Shown: positions 28,809 to 37,706, numbered from the stretch's first letter. The stretch is DNA of 64,000 bases from Noviherbaspirillum saxi (GCF_003591035.1 NZ_QYUO01000001.1:1302001-1366000), one strand, 5' to 3'. The notes: generated by a model not told the origin, from the letters alone. Translations and numbers: made by a program.

Positions 28809-29141
28809 ATGTCATCCAAGCAATGGCTTGCGATTGCCGCATGGGTCTTCGTGCCCATCGCCGCTACTGCACAACAAAAGCAAACACAATACGCGCCCAC
28901 TGACCCAAACGCGCCCGTCACCACCATTGGTTACGAGTCCGCGTTTAAGAGTTATCGCGCATCCAGCGACGATGCAGAGACGCCAGACAAGGTTTGGCGT
29001 TCTGCTAACGACGAGATGGGCAAGCTCGGTGGTCATGTTGGCCAGATGAAGGGCAGCCCAGGTACTCCGGCTACGCCGCGTGCATCTGGTAACAAGGCGC
29101 CTGAGCAAGGTGGTAATGCTGACCACAGCAAGCATCATTAA
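28809..29141 (+). CDS. Small secreted protein of copper operon, unknown function
   Basis: A 110-residue protein with a signal peptide (MSSKQWLAIAAWVFVPIAAT, cleavage near AQQ). The mature part has the segments YESAFKSYRASSD and WRSANDEMGKLGGHVGQMKG, then a Pro/Gly/Ala-rich tail ending HSKHH. Similar short proteins occur before TolC-type genes in copper clusters, but no function is known. The ATG at 28809 has a TGAGGA site in front; a TTG at 28797 is also in frame. It lies nine bases before the TolC-like gene. The Met and His residues could bind copper. Confidence 0.7.
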   Translation: MSSKQWLAIAAWVFVPIAATAQQKQTQYAPTDPNAPVTTIGYESAFKSYRASSDDAETPDKVWRSANDEMGKLGGHVGQMKGSPGTPATPRASGNKAPEQGGNADHSKHH

Positions 29142-29150
29142 GGGGCCGAG

Positions 29151-30569
29151 ATGACCGTTAAACACTATCTCCCCGGACGCTCGGTCGCTATCACTGGCCT
29201 GCTTACTTTGGTACTCAGCGGCTGCGCTACTTTCTCGAAGGATGGCGGGCTGGATTCTGTTTCGGCGATGACCAAGGACCGTACCGGTCAGGCCGTGCAG
29301 ATTTCCAAGCCAACTGCTGAGGTGAATATCACCTCTGATGCTGTAACTGCTTTGCTTGCCAAGCCGCTAACGCCTGACACTGCAGTGCAAATTGCGCTGC
29401 AGAACAACAAGGGGTTCCAAGCTTCACTTGCTGAACTTGGCGTGGCGGAAGCTGATTTGGTTCAAGCCGGTCGTCTGCGTAACCCGAGTTTTTCCTTCGG
29501 CCGTATGCGGGGCGGCGAGGACGTCGAAATTGAACGCAGTGTTATGTTCGACCTGATTGGTCTTTTAACAATTCCAATTCGTAGCGGTATCGAGCAACGA
29601 CGCTTTGAGCAAGCCAAGTTGCAAACTGCCTCACAAGCGGTGCAGCTTGCAGCCGATACAAGACGCGCCTACTTCAATGCCGTAGCTGCTCAGCAAACAG
29701 CGCAATACATGGAACAAGTACAAGCAGCTGCGGACGCTGGTGACGAACTGGCACGGCGGCTGGCGAAGGTCGGAAACTACAGCAAGCTTGACCAGGCACG
29801 ACAGCAAGTGTTTTACGCTGACGCTACTGCCCAAGTAGCCCGTGCTCGCCACAATGCTACAGCGGCCCGCGAACAGCTTACGCGGCTACTCGGTCTGTGG
29901 GGCGCTAATACGGCTTTCAAACTACCAGAAAGGCTGCCAGATTTGCCCAAGGCTCCCAACGATATAGCCAATGTAGAGCAGTTGGCGATGTCGCAACGCC
30001 TTGATGTACAGATGGCCAAGTATGACGCTCATGCCACCGCTAGCGCATTGGGGCTGACCAAGGCGACACGCTTCATCAACGTGCTCGACGCTGGCTACAC
30101 GAACAAGAGCGAAACAGGAGCACCACGTGCCAACGGTTACGAAATTGAACTGGAGCTCCCTATTTTTGACTGGAGCGGTGCTCGCACTGCCAAGGCTGAA
30201 GCCCTGTACATGCAGTCCGTACACCGAACAGCCGATTTAGCAGTACGTGCGCGTTCACAGGTACGTGAAGCCTATTCCGGCTATCGCACTACTTACGACT
30301 TGGCGAAGCACTACCAAAGCGAGGTAGTGCCGCTCCGGAAGAAGATTTCGGATGAGGTACTTCTTCGCTACAACGGGATGCTTGCCAGTGTCTTTGAATT
30401 GCTTACAGATGCCCGCGATCAAGTTAGCAGCGTCAATGCTGCAATCGAAGCTCAGCGTGATTTTTGGATAGCTGAAACAGACTTGCAGGCCGCTATCAAC
30501 GGTACTGGCGGTAGTAACGTACAAATCCGCAGTGCAGCGCCTGCTGCGGCTGGCGCCGCAGAACACTAA
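29151..30569 (+). CDS. TolC-family outer-membrane efflux lipoprotein
   Basis: A 472-residue outer-membrane factor with a lipoprotein signal (LTLVLSGCATFS). It has two TolC repeats of long alpha-helices: LTPDTAVQIALQNNKGFQ opens the first, and the second follows near residue 270, with LELPIFDWSGART between. It should form a trimeric channel across the outer membrane and periplasm, like CusC. Unusually, no RND pump (CusA) or membrane-fusion protein (CusB) is present in the operon, so its inner-membrane partner is unclear; the P-type ATPases downstream deliver copper to the periplasm. Nine bases separate it from the preceding gene and 13 from the next. Confidence 0.88.
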   Translation: MTVKHYLPGRSVAITGLLTLVLSGCATFSKDGGLDSVSAMTKDRTGQAVQISKPTAEVNITSDAVTALLAKPLTPDTAVQIALQNNKGFQASLAELGVAEADLVQAGRLRNPSFSFGRMRGGEDVEIERSVMFDLIGLLTIPIRSGIEQRRFEQAKLQTASQAVQLAADTRRAYFNAVAAQQTAQYMEQVQAAADAGDELARRLAKVGNYSKLDQARQQVFYADATAQVARARHNATAAREQLTRLLGLWGANTAFKLPERLPDLPKAPNDIANVEQLAMSQRLDVQMAKYDAHATASALGLTKATRFINVLDAGYTNKSETGAPRANGYEIELELPIFDWSGARTAKAEALYMQSVHRTADLAVRARSQVREAYSGYRTTYDLAKHYQSEVVPLRKKISDEVLLRYNGMLASVFELLTDARDQVSSVNAAIEAQRDFWIAETDLQAAINGTGGSNVQIRSAAPAAAGAAEH

Positions 30570-30582
30570 GGAAGGAATAGAA

Positions 30583-31980
30583 ATGGTTTCACGTAGAGAT
30601 TTTTTCACCGGTGCCGCAGCATTGGTCGGCGCAGGAATGGTTAGCCGTGTCGGGGCAGCTTCTTTGCCCGAGGCACCGATAATGGAAGGTGCTGCGACAC
30701 AAGCACCGCTCATACCGCCCAACGGTCGTCCCTATAACCCAGTCGTGACATTGAACGGATGGTCGCTACCATGGCGTATGAACAACGGCGTGAAGGAATT
30801 CCACCTCATCGCCGAACCGGTGGTGCGTGAACTCGCACCTGGCATGAAAGCCAACCTGTGGGGCTACAACGGTCAGTCGCCCGGACCTACTATCGAAGTG
30901 GTTGAAGGCGACCGTGTACGAATTTTTGTGACGAACAAGCTGCCCGAACACACCAGTATCCACTGGCACGGTCAACGGCTGCCAAACGGCATGGACGGTG
31001 TCACCGGTTTGACCCAGCCAGGCATCAAGCCTGGGAAGACGTTTGTGTACGAATTCGTCGCCAAACGGCCTGGGACATTCATGTACCACCCGCATGCGGA
31101 CGAGATGATCCAGATGGCAATGGGGATGATGGGATTTTGGGTAACACACCCCAAGAACCGAGATTTCATGAAAGTCGACCGGGACTTCGTTTTCCTGCTC
31201 AGCAATTACGACATTGAGCCGGGAAGCTTTACACCCAAGGTCAACACAATGTTGGACTTCAACCTGTTCACTTTCAATAGTCGGGTCTTTCCGGGCATTG
31301 ACTCGATGAACGTGCGACAAGGGGACAAGGTACGAATTCGGTTCGGTAATCTGACGATGACCAATCACCCGATTCACCTGCATGGACACGAATTTTTTGT
31401 GACCGGCACTGACGGTGGATGGACTCGCCCGGAATCTCGCTGGCCAGAGGTTACAACCGACGTAGCGGTTGGGCAGATGCGTGCCATCGAATTTGAAGCT
31501 ACTGACTTGGGCGACTGGGCCTTTCATTGCCACAAGTCACACCACACAATGAATGCGATGGGACACGACGTTCCTACCATGATTGGTGCCGACCACCGAG
31601 GCGTCGCACAGAAGATTAACAAGCTAGTACCTGACTATATGGTCATGGGCGAACGAGGAATGGCGGACATGGGTGAAATGGAAATGCCGCTGCCCGACAA
31701 CACCCTGCCGATGATGGGTGGCCAAGGTCCGTTTGGTGGCATCGAGATGGGAGGCATGTTCACAGTTGTAAAAGTGCGCAAAGAACAGAAGCCTGGGGAC
31801 TACAAGGACCCGGGTTGGTACAAGCACCCGGCAGGCACCGTCGCTTACGAATGGACAGGAGAAACTCCAGCACCTACGCGTAGTGGCTCAGCGGGCGGTC
31901 AGTCAATGCCATCAGCAAATAAAGCGGGGAACGTTGAATTGACAGTGCGAAAGCCGACTGGTCACGGCGGACATCACTAA
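30583..31980 (+). CDS. Multicopper oxidase (Tat-exported)
   Basis: A 465-residue multicopper oxidase with a twin-arginine signal (SRRDFFTGAAALVGAG). All four copper-binding segments are present: IHWHGQ (about 126), YHPHAD (about 167), HPIHLHGHEF (about 262) and FHCHKSHHTMNAM (about 313), so type 1, 2 and 3 sites should be intact with Met as axial type 1 ligand. A Met-rich tail (about 345-390, MGERGMADMGEMEMPLP) may bind Cu(I) as in CueO and CopA. It probably oxidises periplasmic Cu(I) to less toxic Cu(II). An AAGGAAGGA site precedes the ATG at 30583; an upstream in-frame start would overlap the TolC-like gene. Confidence 0.92.
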   Translation: MVSRRDFFTGAAALVGAGMVSRVGAASLPEAPIMEGAATQAPLIPPNGRPYNPVVTLNGWSLPWRMNNGVKEFHLIAEPVVRELAPGMKANLWGYNGQSPGPTIEVVEGDRVRIFVTNKLPEHTSIHWHGQRLPNGMDGVTGLTQPGIKPGKTFVYEFVAKRPGTFMYHPHADEMIQMAMGMMGFWVTHPKNRDFMKVDRDFVFLLSNYDIEPGSFTPKVNTMLDFNLFTFNSRVFPGIDSMNVRQGDKVRIRFGNLTMTNHPIHLHGHEFFVTGTDGGWTRPESRWPEVTTDVAVGQMRAIEFEATDLGDWAFHCHKSHHTMNAMGHDVPTMIGADHRGVAQKINKLVPDYMVMGERGMADMGEMEMPLPDNTLPMMGGQGPFGGIEMGGMFTVVKVRKEQKPGDYKDPGWYKHPAGTVAYEWTGETPAPTRSGSAGGQSMPSANKAGNVELTVRKPTGHGGHH

Positions 31981-32012
31981 AACGGATACTAAACTACACA
32001 AGGAAAAACTAG

Positions 32013-32531
32013 ATGAACAAGCAAACAACAATTAAAGCTCTGTCCGCAATCGTGATGTCGTTGACAGTCGCAATTGGGGCGTCCGCAGCATATGCACACT
32101 CTGGCGAGACTCATAAAAAGGCCACTGCCAATACGCCTATCTCTACAGATGAACACGCATTTGGCAAGCAAGGAGACCCGAAAAAAGCCACGAGAACAAT
32201 ATCAATCGACATGGCAGACACCATGCGTTTTGGTCGAGCGGATATCACTGTCAAGGAAGGTGAAACCATTAAGTTCGTCGTTACGAACAAGGGAAAGATG
32301 ATGCACGAGATGGTCATCGGCACTATGGACGAATTGAAGGCGCATGGTGAGCTGATGAAAAAGCATCCGGGTATGGAGCATGACGAGCCTTATATGTCCC
32401 ATGTCAGCCCCGGTAAGAAGGAAGAGATGGTATGGCAGTTCACCAAAGCCGGTGAGTTTTACTATGCATGCCTAATTCCAGGTCACTTCGAAGCTGGCAT
32501 GGTCGGAAAAATCAAAGTCACGAAAGGTTGA
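32013..32531 (+). CDS. CopI-like periplasmic cupredoxin
   Basis: A 172-residue protein with a signal peptide ending near AYAHSGE and one cupredoxin domain (about 60-172). Type 1 copper ligands are visible: His in KMMHEMV, then Cys, His and Met in CLIPGHFEAGM. An extra Met/His-rich loop (KHPGMEHDEPYMSH) and the N-terminal AHSGETHKK may hold more copper. It resembles CopI of Rubrivivax and Vibrio, which gives copper tolerance in the periplasm. It follows the oxidase by 32 bases and could be its electron acceptor; two bases separate it from the DUF411 gene. Confidence 0.85.
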   Translation: MNKQTTIKALSAIVMSLTVAIGASAAYAHSGETHKKATANTPISTDEHAFGKQGDPKKATRTISIDMADTMRFGRADITVKEGETIKFVVTNKGKMMHEMVIGTMDELKAHGELMKKHPGMEHDEPYMSHVSPGKKEEMVWQFTKAGEFYYACLIPGHFEAGMVGKIKVTKG

Positions 32532-32533
32532 GC

Positions 32534-32977
32534 ATGAAGAAACACTTACTGTTCAAGGCGGCTCTTGTCGCAGTGCTAGCTGCACATCTGGGGGCTAATG
32601 CAGCCAATCCGGTAATCGAAGTGTTCAAGAGCGAAAGCTGTGGCTGCTGCTCCGAGTGGATCAAACACCTAGAGACCAACGGGTTCACCGTCAAAGCACA
32701 GAACGTGGCGAATCCGTCGGATTACAGAGAGAGGTTTGGAATCCCCGAAGAGCTTGGCTCATGCCATACCGGCGTTGTTCAAGGCTATGCATTGGAAGGC
32801 CACGTGCCAGCCGCTGAAATCAAGAAGCTTCTTGCAGAAAGGCCGAAAGCAAAGGGCTTGGCAGTTCCTGCAATGCCTTTGGGTTCGCCTGGTATGGAAG
32901 GGCCGCGCAAGGACCCATACGACGTGATGCTGGTGCAGGCAAATGGCCGCTATTCCGTCTACAAGCATTACAACTAA
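32534..32977 (+). CDS. DUF411 periplasmic metal-binding protein
   Basis: A 147-residue protein with a signal peptide (cleavage near GANAAN) and a DUF411 domain. Key residues are the cysteine pair in SESCGCCSEWIKHL and the later GSCHTGVVQGYALEGHVPA, a thioredoxin-like layout. DUF411 proteins are often found in copper and silver clusters; biochemical function is not settled. The ATG at 32534 follows the cupredoxin stop by two bases, so translation is coupled. An earlier in-frame start at 32468 would lack a signal peptide. Confidence 0.85.
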   Translation: MKKHLLFKAALVAVLAAHLGANAANPVIEVFKSESCGCCSEWIKHLETNGFTVKAQNVANPSDYRERFGIPEELGSCHTGVVQGYALEGHVPAAEIKKLLAERPKAKGLAVPAMPLGSPGMEGPRKDPYDVMLVQANGRYSVYKHYN

Positions 32978-32999
32978 GTTCAACCGAAAGGAATCGACA

Positions 33000-33332
33000 A
33001 TGAAGACAATCGCAAAACTGGCATTCGTCACCGCAATTCTTGCTGCTCCTTTTAGTCTGTATGCGGGATCGCATTCCGCTGCACCGGCTAGCGCCTCATC
33101 GTCGGCAAACGAGAAAACTGAGGGAGAAGTCCGTAAGGTCGATAAGGATGCGAAGAAAATCACCATCAAGCATGCCGAGCTTAAGCATCTCGAAATGCCT
33201 GCCATGACTATGGTATTTCAAGTGAAAAACCCAGCGATGCTCGATAAAGTAAAGCAAGGCGACAAGGTAATCTTCGTTGCCGAGAAAGTGGGCGGTCAGT
33301 TTACCGTTACCCAAATCGAAGCTAAGCAGTAA
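33000..33332 (+). CDS. CusF-like periplasmic copper-binding protein
   Basis: A 110-residue protein with a signal peptide (cleavage near LYAGS) and a CusF-type OB-fold domain (about 38-110). The metal motif reads KHLEMPAMTMVFQV: the two Met of CusF (MxM) are kept, the His can be H in KHAELKH, but the Trp that caps Cu(I) in E. coli CusF is replaced by Met, as in many plasmid-type homologues. It is a likely Cu(I)/Ag(I) metallochaperone for the TolC-like channel or the cupredoxin. A strong hairpin after the stop probably ends this transcription unit. Confidence 0.88.
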   Translation: MKTIAKLAFVTAILAAPFSLYAGSHSAAPASASSSANEKTEGEVRKVDKDAKKITIKHAELKHLEMPAMTMVFQVKNPAMLDKVKQGDKVIFVAEKVGGQFTVTQIEAKQ

Positions 33333-33348
33333 TTGTAGTTTTCACCTC

Positions 33349-33376
33349 ATCTGGCGCGCTTCTCTGCGCGCCAGAT
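33349..33376 (+). terminator. Strong hairpin after the CusF-like gene
   Basis: A perfect 11-bp GC-rich stem (33349-33359 with 33366-33376, ATCTGGCGCGC arm) with a 6-base loop lies 17 bases after the stop codon. The following bases are CTCTCACC rather than a T run, so termination may be partial. It divides the periplasmic copper genes from the ATPase genes. Confidence 0.55.
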
Positions 33377-33482
33377 CTCTCACCTGTACGATGGTTTATT
33401 AATCCACGATGACGCGCACACACACGCAAATACGCACTCACACCGGTGTTAAAAAAATACTCATAAAAGCTTGACGAATTGA

Positions 33483-33764
33483 GAACAATTTTCGACAAGT
33501 GCACTCCTACCACTTGATATCGAGTTATGCATTCATCGCTTAGCCGCAGGCTATATGGCTCGGGGAAGCGAAATGGCAGCCGCAATTTGCCAAGCATGTG
33601 CAGATGTCCGTGATGCATGCGGAGACGAATGTACGAAACATGAAATGACACATTGCCAGGAATGCGCACAGGCTTGTCGCCGTTGTTCTGAGGAATGCCG
33701 TCGAATGTCTGGTGGTTCTAGGATGAGCAGAGTTAGCGCGCGGCGCAGCTTGTGGTTGCTGTAA
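33483..33764 (+). pseudogene. 5'-truncated Csp-type four-helix copper-storage protein
   Basis: From an in-frame stop at 33480-33482 the frame reads through to HRLAAGYMARGSEMAAAICQ, then ADVRDACGDECTKHEMTHCQ and ECAQACRRCSEECRRMSG. This is the second half of a DUF326/Csp four-helix-bundle copper-storage protein with its CxxxC ladder. The first about 60-70 residues are missing, one ladder cysteine has become Arg (ADVRDAC for the usual ADVCDAC), and the C terminus drifts into unrelated sequence. A start at ATG 33555 would give a 69-residue product holding about half the bundle. It is most likely a remnant, though a mini-protein cannot be excluded. Confidence 0.7.
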
Positions 33765-33825
33765 GCACGTAACCGCTAGAACATGGATTGAACGTTTCAA
33801 ATGCAGCACCTCACAAGGAGGTCCT

Positions 33826-36231
33826 ATGAAAAACCAAACTGACGAACATCATCACCATAACCACAGCGATGACCATGGCTCGGCCAGCCATGGTCATCAT
33901 CATGAGCACCATGAACATGCTCACGGTGAAGCAGGTGCATCGGTTGTTTCGGAAAAGCCTTTCACAGACCCAGTATGCGGGATGAAAGTAAGTGCCAATC
34001 CTGAAAAAACGGTCGAGTACAAGGGAGACACCTATCATTTCTGTAGCGCCAAATGCATGGAGAAGTTCAAGGGCAACCCTGAAGTTTACGTAGGTTCAAG
34101 CAAGGAGGAACCTGCTCAAGCGGTGCCGGAAGGTACGATTTATACCTGCCCAATGCATCCAGAAATCCGGCAGCCAGCTCCTGGCAGTTGCCCAAAATGC
34201 GGCATGGCGCTTGAGCCGATGATGCCTTCGCTGGAAGAGGAAGAGAACCCCGAGTTGGTCGATTTCCGCCGTCGCTTTTGGTGGACACTACCACTTACAG
34301 TCATCGTTACGGTTCTGGCGATGTTCGGCCATCAGATTTTTCCTCAAGGACTGCCTGTACAAAGCTGGATAGAACTTGCTCTCAGTACGCCGGTAGTCCT
34401 GTATGCCGGATGGCCATTCTTCGTGCGTTGGGCTCAGTCCATTGCTAACCGCAGTCCAAACATGTGGACGCTGATTGGCACCGGGACGGGCACTGCCTAT
34501 GTCTACAGCGTGATGGCGACTATCGCGCCTGAATTGTTTCCATCCACTTTCCAAACGCATGGCCGCGTCGGCGTGTATTACGAAGCCGCAGCCGTCATCA
34601 TTTCGTTGACGCTTCTGGGCCAGATTCTCGAGCTACGAGCACGTTCGCAAACGTCCGCGGCTATCAAATCGCTCCTCGGGCTCGCTCCTAAAACTGCACG
34701 CCGGATGCAGGCAGACGGAACCGAGGAAGACGTCCTGCTCACCCACGTCCATATCGGCGATATGCTTCGTGTCCGCCCTGGCGAAAAGGTGCCAGTGGAC
34801 GGTGAAGTATTAGAAGGCGAAAGTGCACTGGATGAGTCCATGTTGACCGGCGAGCCCGTGCCGGTTACCAAGCGAGCTGGGGACAAGCTAATAGGCGCCA
34901 CCATCAACACCAGTGGCAGTCTCGTCATGAGGGCTGAGAAGGTCGGTTCACAAACCATGCTCTCACAGATTGTCCAAATGGTGGCCATTGCCCAGCGTTC
35001 ACGCGCACCGATGCAGCGGTTGGCTGATGTGGTCGCCGGGTACTTCGTCGTAATCGTGGTGGCAATTGCAGTGCTAACACTACTCGGATGGGGTTTCTTC
35101 GGCCCCGAACCAAGTTGGGTCTACGGTTTCGTCAACGCGGTGGCTGTTCTCATCATCGCTTGTCCCTGCGCCCTTGGGCTGGCTACACCGATGTCCATCA
35201 TGGCAGCCACTGGACGCGCGGCGACTCAAGGCATACTTTTTCGGGATGCTGCAGCCATCGAAGCAATGCGCCAAATTGATACCCTTATCGTCGACAAGAC
35301 TGGAACCCTTACCGAGGGCAAACCAGCTTTTGACCGGGTCGTTGCAGCACCGGGATTCACTGAAAAAGACGTCTTGCAGATTGCTGCAAGCATCGACCAA
35401 GGAAGTGAGCACCCCTTGGCCCATGCCATTGTCGAAGAAGCGCGCAAACGCGGTCTCGCACTGGAAAAGCCGGAGACCTTCGAGTCATCAAGCGGGATAG
35501 GCGTACGAGGCATTGTCGCTGGGAAACGCATCGCCTTGGGCAACACCGCGCTGATGGACTTGGAAAAGGTTGACTGGAGTGCGCTTGTCAATGAGGCAGA
35601 AGCGTTACGAAATGAAGGCGCTAGCGTCATGTATCTTGCCGCCGACGCCCGCCTTGTTGGATTGTTGGCGGTTTCCGACCCTGTTAAAGCTACGTCTCCA
35701 GAAGCTCTGGAGACGTTGAAGGCAGCTGGTCTGAAGGTTGTCATGGCGACAGGCGATGGCTTAACCACTGCTAAGGCGGTTGGAAAGAAGCTCGGCATAG
35801 ACGAGGTGTACGGCGAAGTGAAGCCTCAGGACAAACTAACTCTGGTAGAGCGCCTTCAAAAGGAAGGCAAGGTCGTAGCAATGGCGGGGGACGGCATTAA
35901 CGACGCCCCCGCGCTCGCCAGGTCCAATGTCGGCATTGCGATGGGGACCGGCACCGATGTAGCCATCAATAGTGCCCACGTGACGTTAGTCAAAGGTGAC
36001 TTACGAGCAATCGCCCGCGCCCGCATCCTCTCTGTCGACACTGTACGCAATATGCGTCAGAACTTGGGATTTGCGTTTATCTACAATGCACTGGGAATTC
36101 CCTTAGCGGCAGGTTTGCTTTTTCCATTCACGGGCCAGTTGCTCTCGCCGATGATTGCGGCGCTTGCGATGAGCCTGAGCTCGGTATCGGTTATCGCCAA
36201 TGCACTGCGACTGCGCGGCACCGGGACGTAA
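33826..36231 (+). CDS. P1B-type Cu(I)/Ag(I)-exporting ATPase with His-rich, YHS and heavy-metal-binding domains
   Basis: An 801-residue heavy-metal P-type ATPase. The N terminus is a His-rich tail (about 1-33, [11 protein letters not shown] then [13 protein letters not shown]), a YHS domain (48-89, DPVCGMKV and [10 protein letters not shown]) and a heavy-metal-binding motif (105-131, [20 protein letters not shown]); no HMA domain is present. The pump core has the transmembrane CPC ([13 protein letters not shown]), DKTGT, SEHPLA and [11 protein letters not shown]. Asn in FIYNALG and MSLSS in the last helices match Cu/Ag-specific P1B-1 pumps. A strong AAGGAGGT ribosome site precedes it. It should move Cu(I) to the periplasm, where the oxidase and cupredoxin act. 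Confidence 0.92.
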   Translation: MKNQTDEHHHHNHSDDHGSASHGHHHEHHEHAHGEAGASVVSEKPFTDPVCGMKVSANPEKTVEYKGDTYHFCSAKCMEKFKGNPEVYVGSSKEEPAQAVPEGTIYTCPMHPEIRQPAPGSCPKCGMALEPMMPSLEEEENPELVDFRRRFWWTLPLTVIVTVLAMFGHQIFPQGLPVQSWIELALSTPVVLYAGWPFFVRWAQSIANRSPNMWTLIGTGTGTAYVYSVMATIAPELFPSTFQTHGRVGVYYEAAAVIISLTLLGQILELRARSQTSAAIKSLLGLAPKTARRMQADGTEEDVLLTHVHIGDMLRVRPGEKVPVDGEVLEGESALDESMLTGEPVPVTKRAGDKLIGATINTSGSLVMRAEKVGSQTMLSQIVQMVAIAQRSRAPMQRLADVVAGYFVVIVVAIAVLTLLGWGFFGPEPSWVYGFVNAVAVLIIACPCALGLATPMSIMAATGRAATQGILFRDAAAIEAMRQIDTLIVDKTGTLTEGKPAFDRVVAAPGFTEKDVLQIAASIDQGSEHPLAHAIVEEARKRGLALEKPETFESSSGIGVRGIVAGKRIALGNTALMDLEKVDWSALVNEAEALRNEGASVMYLAADARLVGLLAVSDPVKATSPEALETLKAAGLKVVMATGDGLTTAKAVGKKLGIDEVYGEVKPQDKLTLVERLQKEGKVVAMAGDGINDAPALARSNVGIAMGTGTDVAINSAHVTLVKGDLRAIARARILSVDTVRNMRQNLGFAFIYNALGIPLAAGLLFPFTGQLLSPMIAALAMSLSSVSVIANALRLRGTGT

Positions 36232-36308
36232 TTCTTTCGCAGTATGCTCAACAAGCTGTCGGATAAGTCATATCAGTGGTTGAGTTCAAAGAAAAGACGA
36301 GGCATTCA

Positions 36309-36812
36309 ATGTTGAAGAAAAGACTATGCGTTTCCTTATTGCTGGCGGCAATTTCGCTTGGTACGCATACCTATAGCATCGCCCAGCAGTCCACCGCACC
36401 AGGCATACAGAAAAGGCTTGGCGACCTATTTTCAAGCTCGAAAGAAGAAGAACTTCTGGAGCCCGACCAAGCATTCAAGCTGACGGTTACGGCGTCCGGG
36501 CCGACGACGCTAGTAGTAGACTTGATACCGGCCAATGGTTACTACCTCTACCGGGACAGAATCCGCTTTGCCCTTAAAAATACTCGTGGCGTGGCTATCA
36601 AGTCAGTCAAACTCCCTGCAGGCAAGGTGAAAAATGACCCTACGTTCGGTAAGATGGAAACATACGAAAAACCTGTCCAAGCCGAAATTGCTTTGGAAAG
36701 AACACCTAATGCGAAGGCCGTAACGTTGGTCGCTGGATATCAAGGATGCAATGAAAAAAGCGGGGTCTGCTATCCACCGATAGACAAAGAGGTCAGTCTT
36801 ACATTGCCGTAG
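36309..36812 (+). CDS. Isolated DsbD N-terminal (alpha) domain protein
   Basis: A 167-residue exported protein (signal peptide MLKKRLCVSLLLAAISLGTH, cleavage near SIAQQ) made only of the immunoglobulin-like alpha domain of DsbD. The paired redox cysteines are in YQGCNEKSGVCYPP, as in E. coli DsbD Cys103/Cys109. The transmembrane beta and thioredoxin gamma domains of DsbD are absent, and the following sequence has no trace of them. It could pass electrons from another DsbD/ScsB/CcdA partner to copper-damaged thiols, or be a remnant. The ATG at 36309 is chosen because the signal peptide begins there; an in-frame start exists at 36276. Confidence 0.8.
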   Translation: MLKKRLCVSLLLAAISLGTHTYSIAQQSTAPGIQKRLGDLFSSSKEEELLEPDQAFKLTVTASGPTTLVVDLIPANGYYLYRDRIRFALKNTRGVAIKSVKLPAGKVKNDPTFGKMETYEKPVQAEIALERTPNAKAVTLVAGYQGCNEKSGVCYPPIDKEVSLTLP

Positions 36813-37188
36813 TCAATTGTCGACTTTTTCATTCCTTGCGCTAGGCGAGCTGGGTGCTATCTGACGGGGAGCAAGCATTCCTGTTGCGACGGCGAAGTGC
36901 GGCAGGGTCGCATCACTCCGGTCGAAAAGAACACCTTTGGCAAAACAAAAGTTTTTCGCTGAGCGAATCACCTCCGCTTGAAATACAAGTGACCCGCTCG
37001 CCTTTGCCAAGCTCAGAAATTGCACTGACAGTTCCAGCGTTACGAGGGCGGTGCCCGGCGCCTCGAAGGCTCCTTCGAAACCAAACTACTGTAGTTCCTT
37101 CCGATAGTTGAATTGCTCCAAGCGCTGACCTAAACGCTCTGGTGGCAGTCGAATTGGGATAGCGGATGCATTCATTTTGGTCTTTGCA
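36813..37188. other. Non-coding gap between DsbD-alpha gene and cueR
   Basis: This 376-base stretch lies between two convergent genes. I see no gene, no clear terminator and no recognisable remains of the missing DsbD domains. The frame at 36854-37111 has no protein features. Confidence 0.4.
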
Positions 37189-37608
37189 TCAATGCGCGCA
37201 GTGAGCGGAAACTGTGGATTCTTCGTTTTCCAAACCAATCAATATTGGACAATCTGGTCGATGGTCACCCGCACAATTCTTGACCAGGTGAGTGAGCGTA
37301 TCGCGCATCTCGGTCAATTCAGCGATACGCCTGTCCAGGTCGGCAACATGTGCCTTTGCCACTGCTTTGACGTCCTTGCTTGCACGGCTGGGGTCCTGCC
37401 AAAGTGAGAGCAGGTCACGAATCTGTTCAATTGAAAAGCCAAGTGTACGCGCCCGTTTGACGAACCGCAGGGTATGTAAATCTTTTGAACCATACGTGCG
37501 ATAGCCTGAGTCCGTTCTGGAGCTTTCCTTGATAAGACCGATGCTCTCATAATAGCGAATCATTTTAGCGGTGACGCCAGTCGCGTTGGCAGCTTGTCCA
37601 ATGTTCAT
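37189..37608 (-). CDS. cueR: CueR-type MerR-family copper-responsive activator
   Basis: A 139-residue MerR-family regulator with an N-terminal winged helix (MNIGQAANATGVTAKMIRYY), a dimerisation coiled coil (about 75-110) and a C-terminal metal loop CAGDHRPDC with the C-x7-C spacing of CueR (Cu+, Ag+, Au+ sensors). It should activate the two 19-bp-spacer promoters in this window (28183-28213 and 40176-40146). It lies 98 bases downstream of copA on the same strand. That gap holds its own possible promoter (TTGACT, 17 bases, TATTTA on the minus strand) and an AAGGAGG ribosome site. Confidence 0.93.
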   Translation of the reverse strand: MNIGQAANATGVTAKMIRYYESIGLIKESSRTDSGYRTYGSKDLHTLRFVKRARTLGFSIEQIRDLLSLWQDPSRASKDVKAVAKAHVADLDRRIAELTEMRDTLTHLVKNCAGDHRPDCPILIGLENEESTVSAHCAH

Positions 37609-37706
37609 ATCGAACCTCCTTCCATCTGTATTATTTTAAATAGGCCTTGGTTATTTCATAGTCAAGAAAGGCTCGTCGGCCAAAGAGCCCTTCCGGTCTA
37701 TTAATA

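Noticed and set aside
33000..33332. CusF-like protein considered defective because the Trp ligand is missing
   Set aside because: Replacement of Trp by Met in this motif is common in CusF-like proteins, and both Met ligands remain.
36854..37111. 85-codon frame between the DsbD-alpha gene and cueR, considered as lost DsbD domains
   Set aside because: No transmembrane helices or CxxC thioredoxin motif appear in any frame, so it is not a recognisable DsbD remnant.
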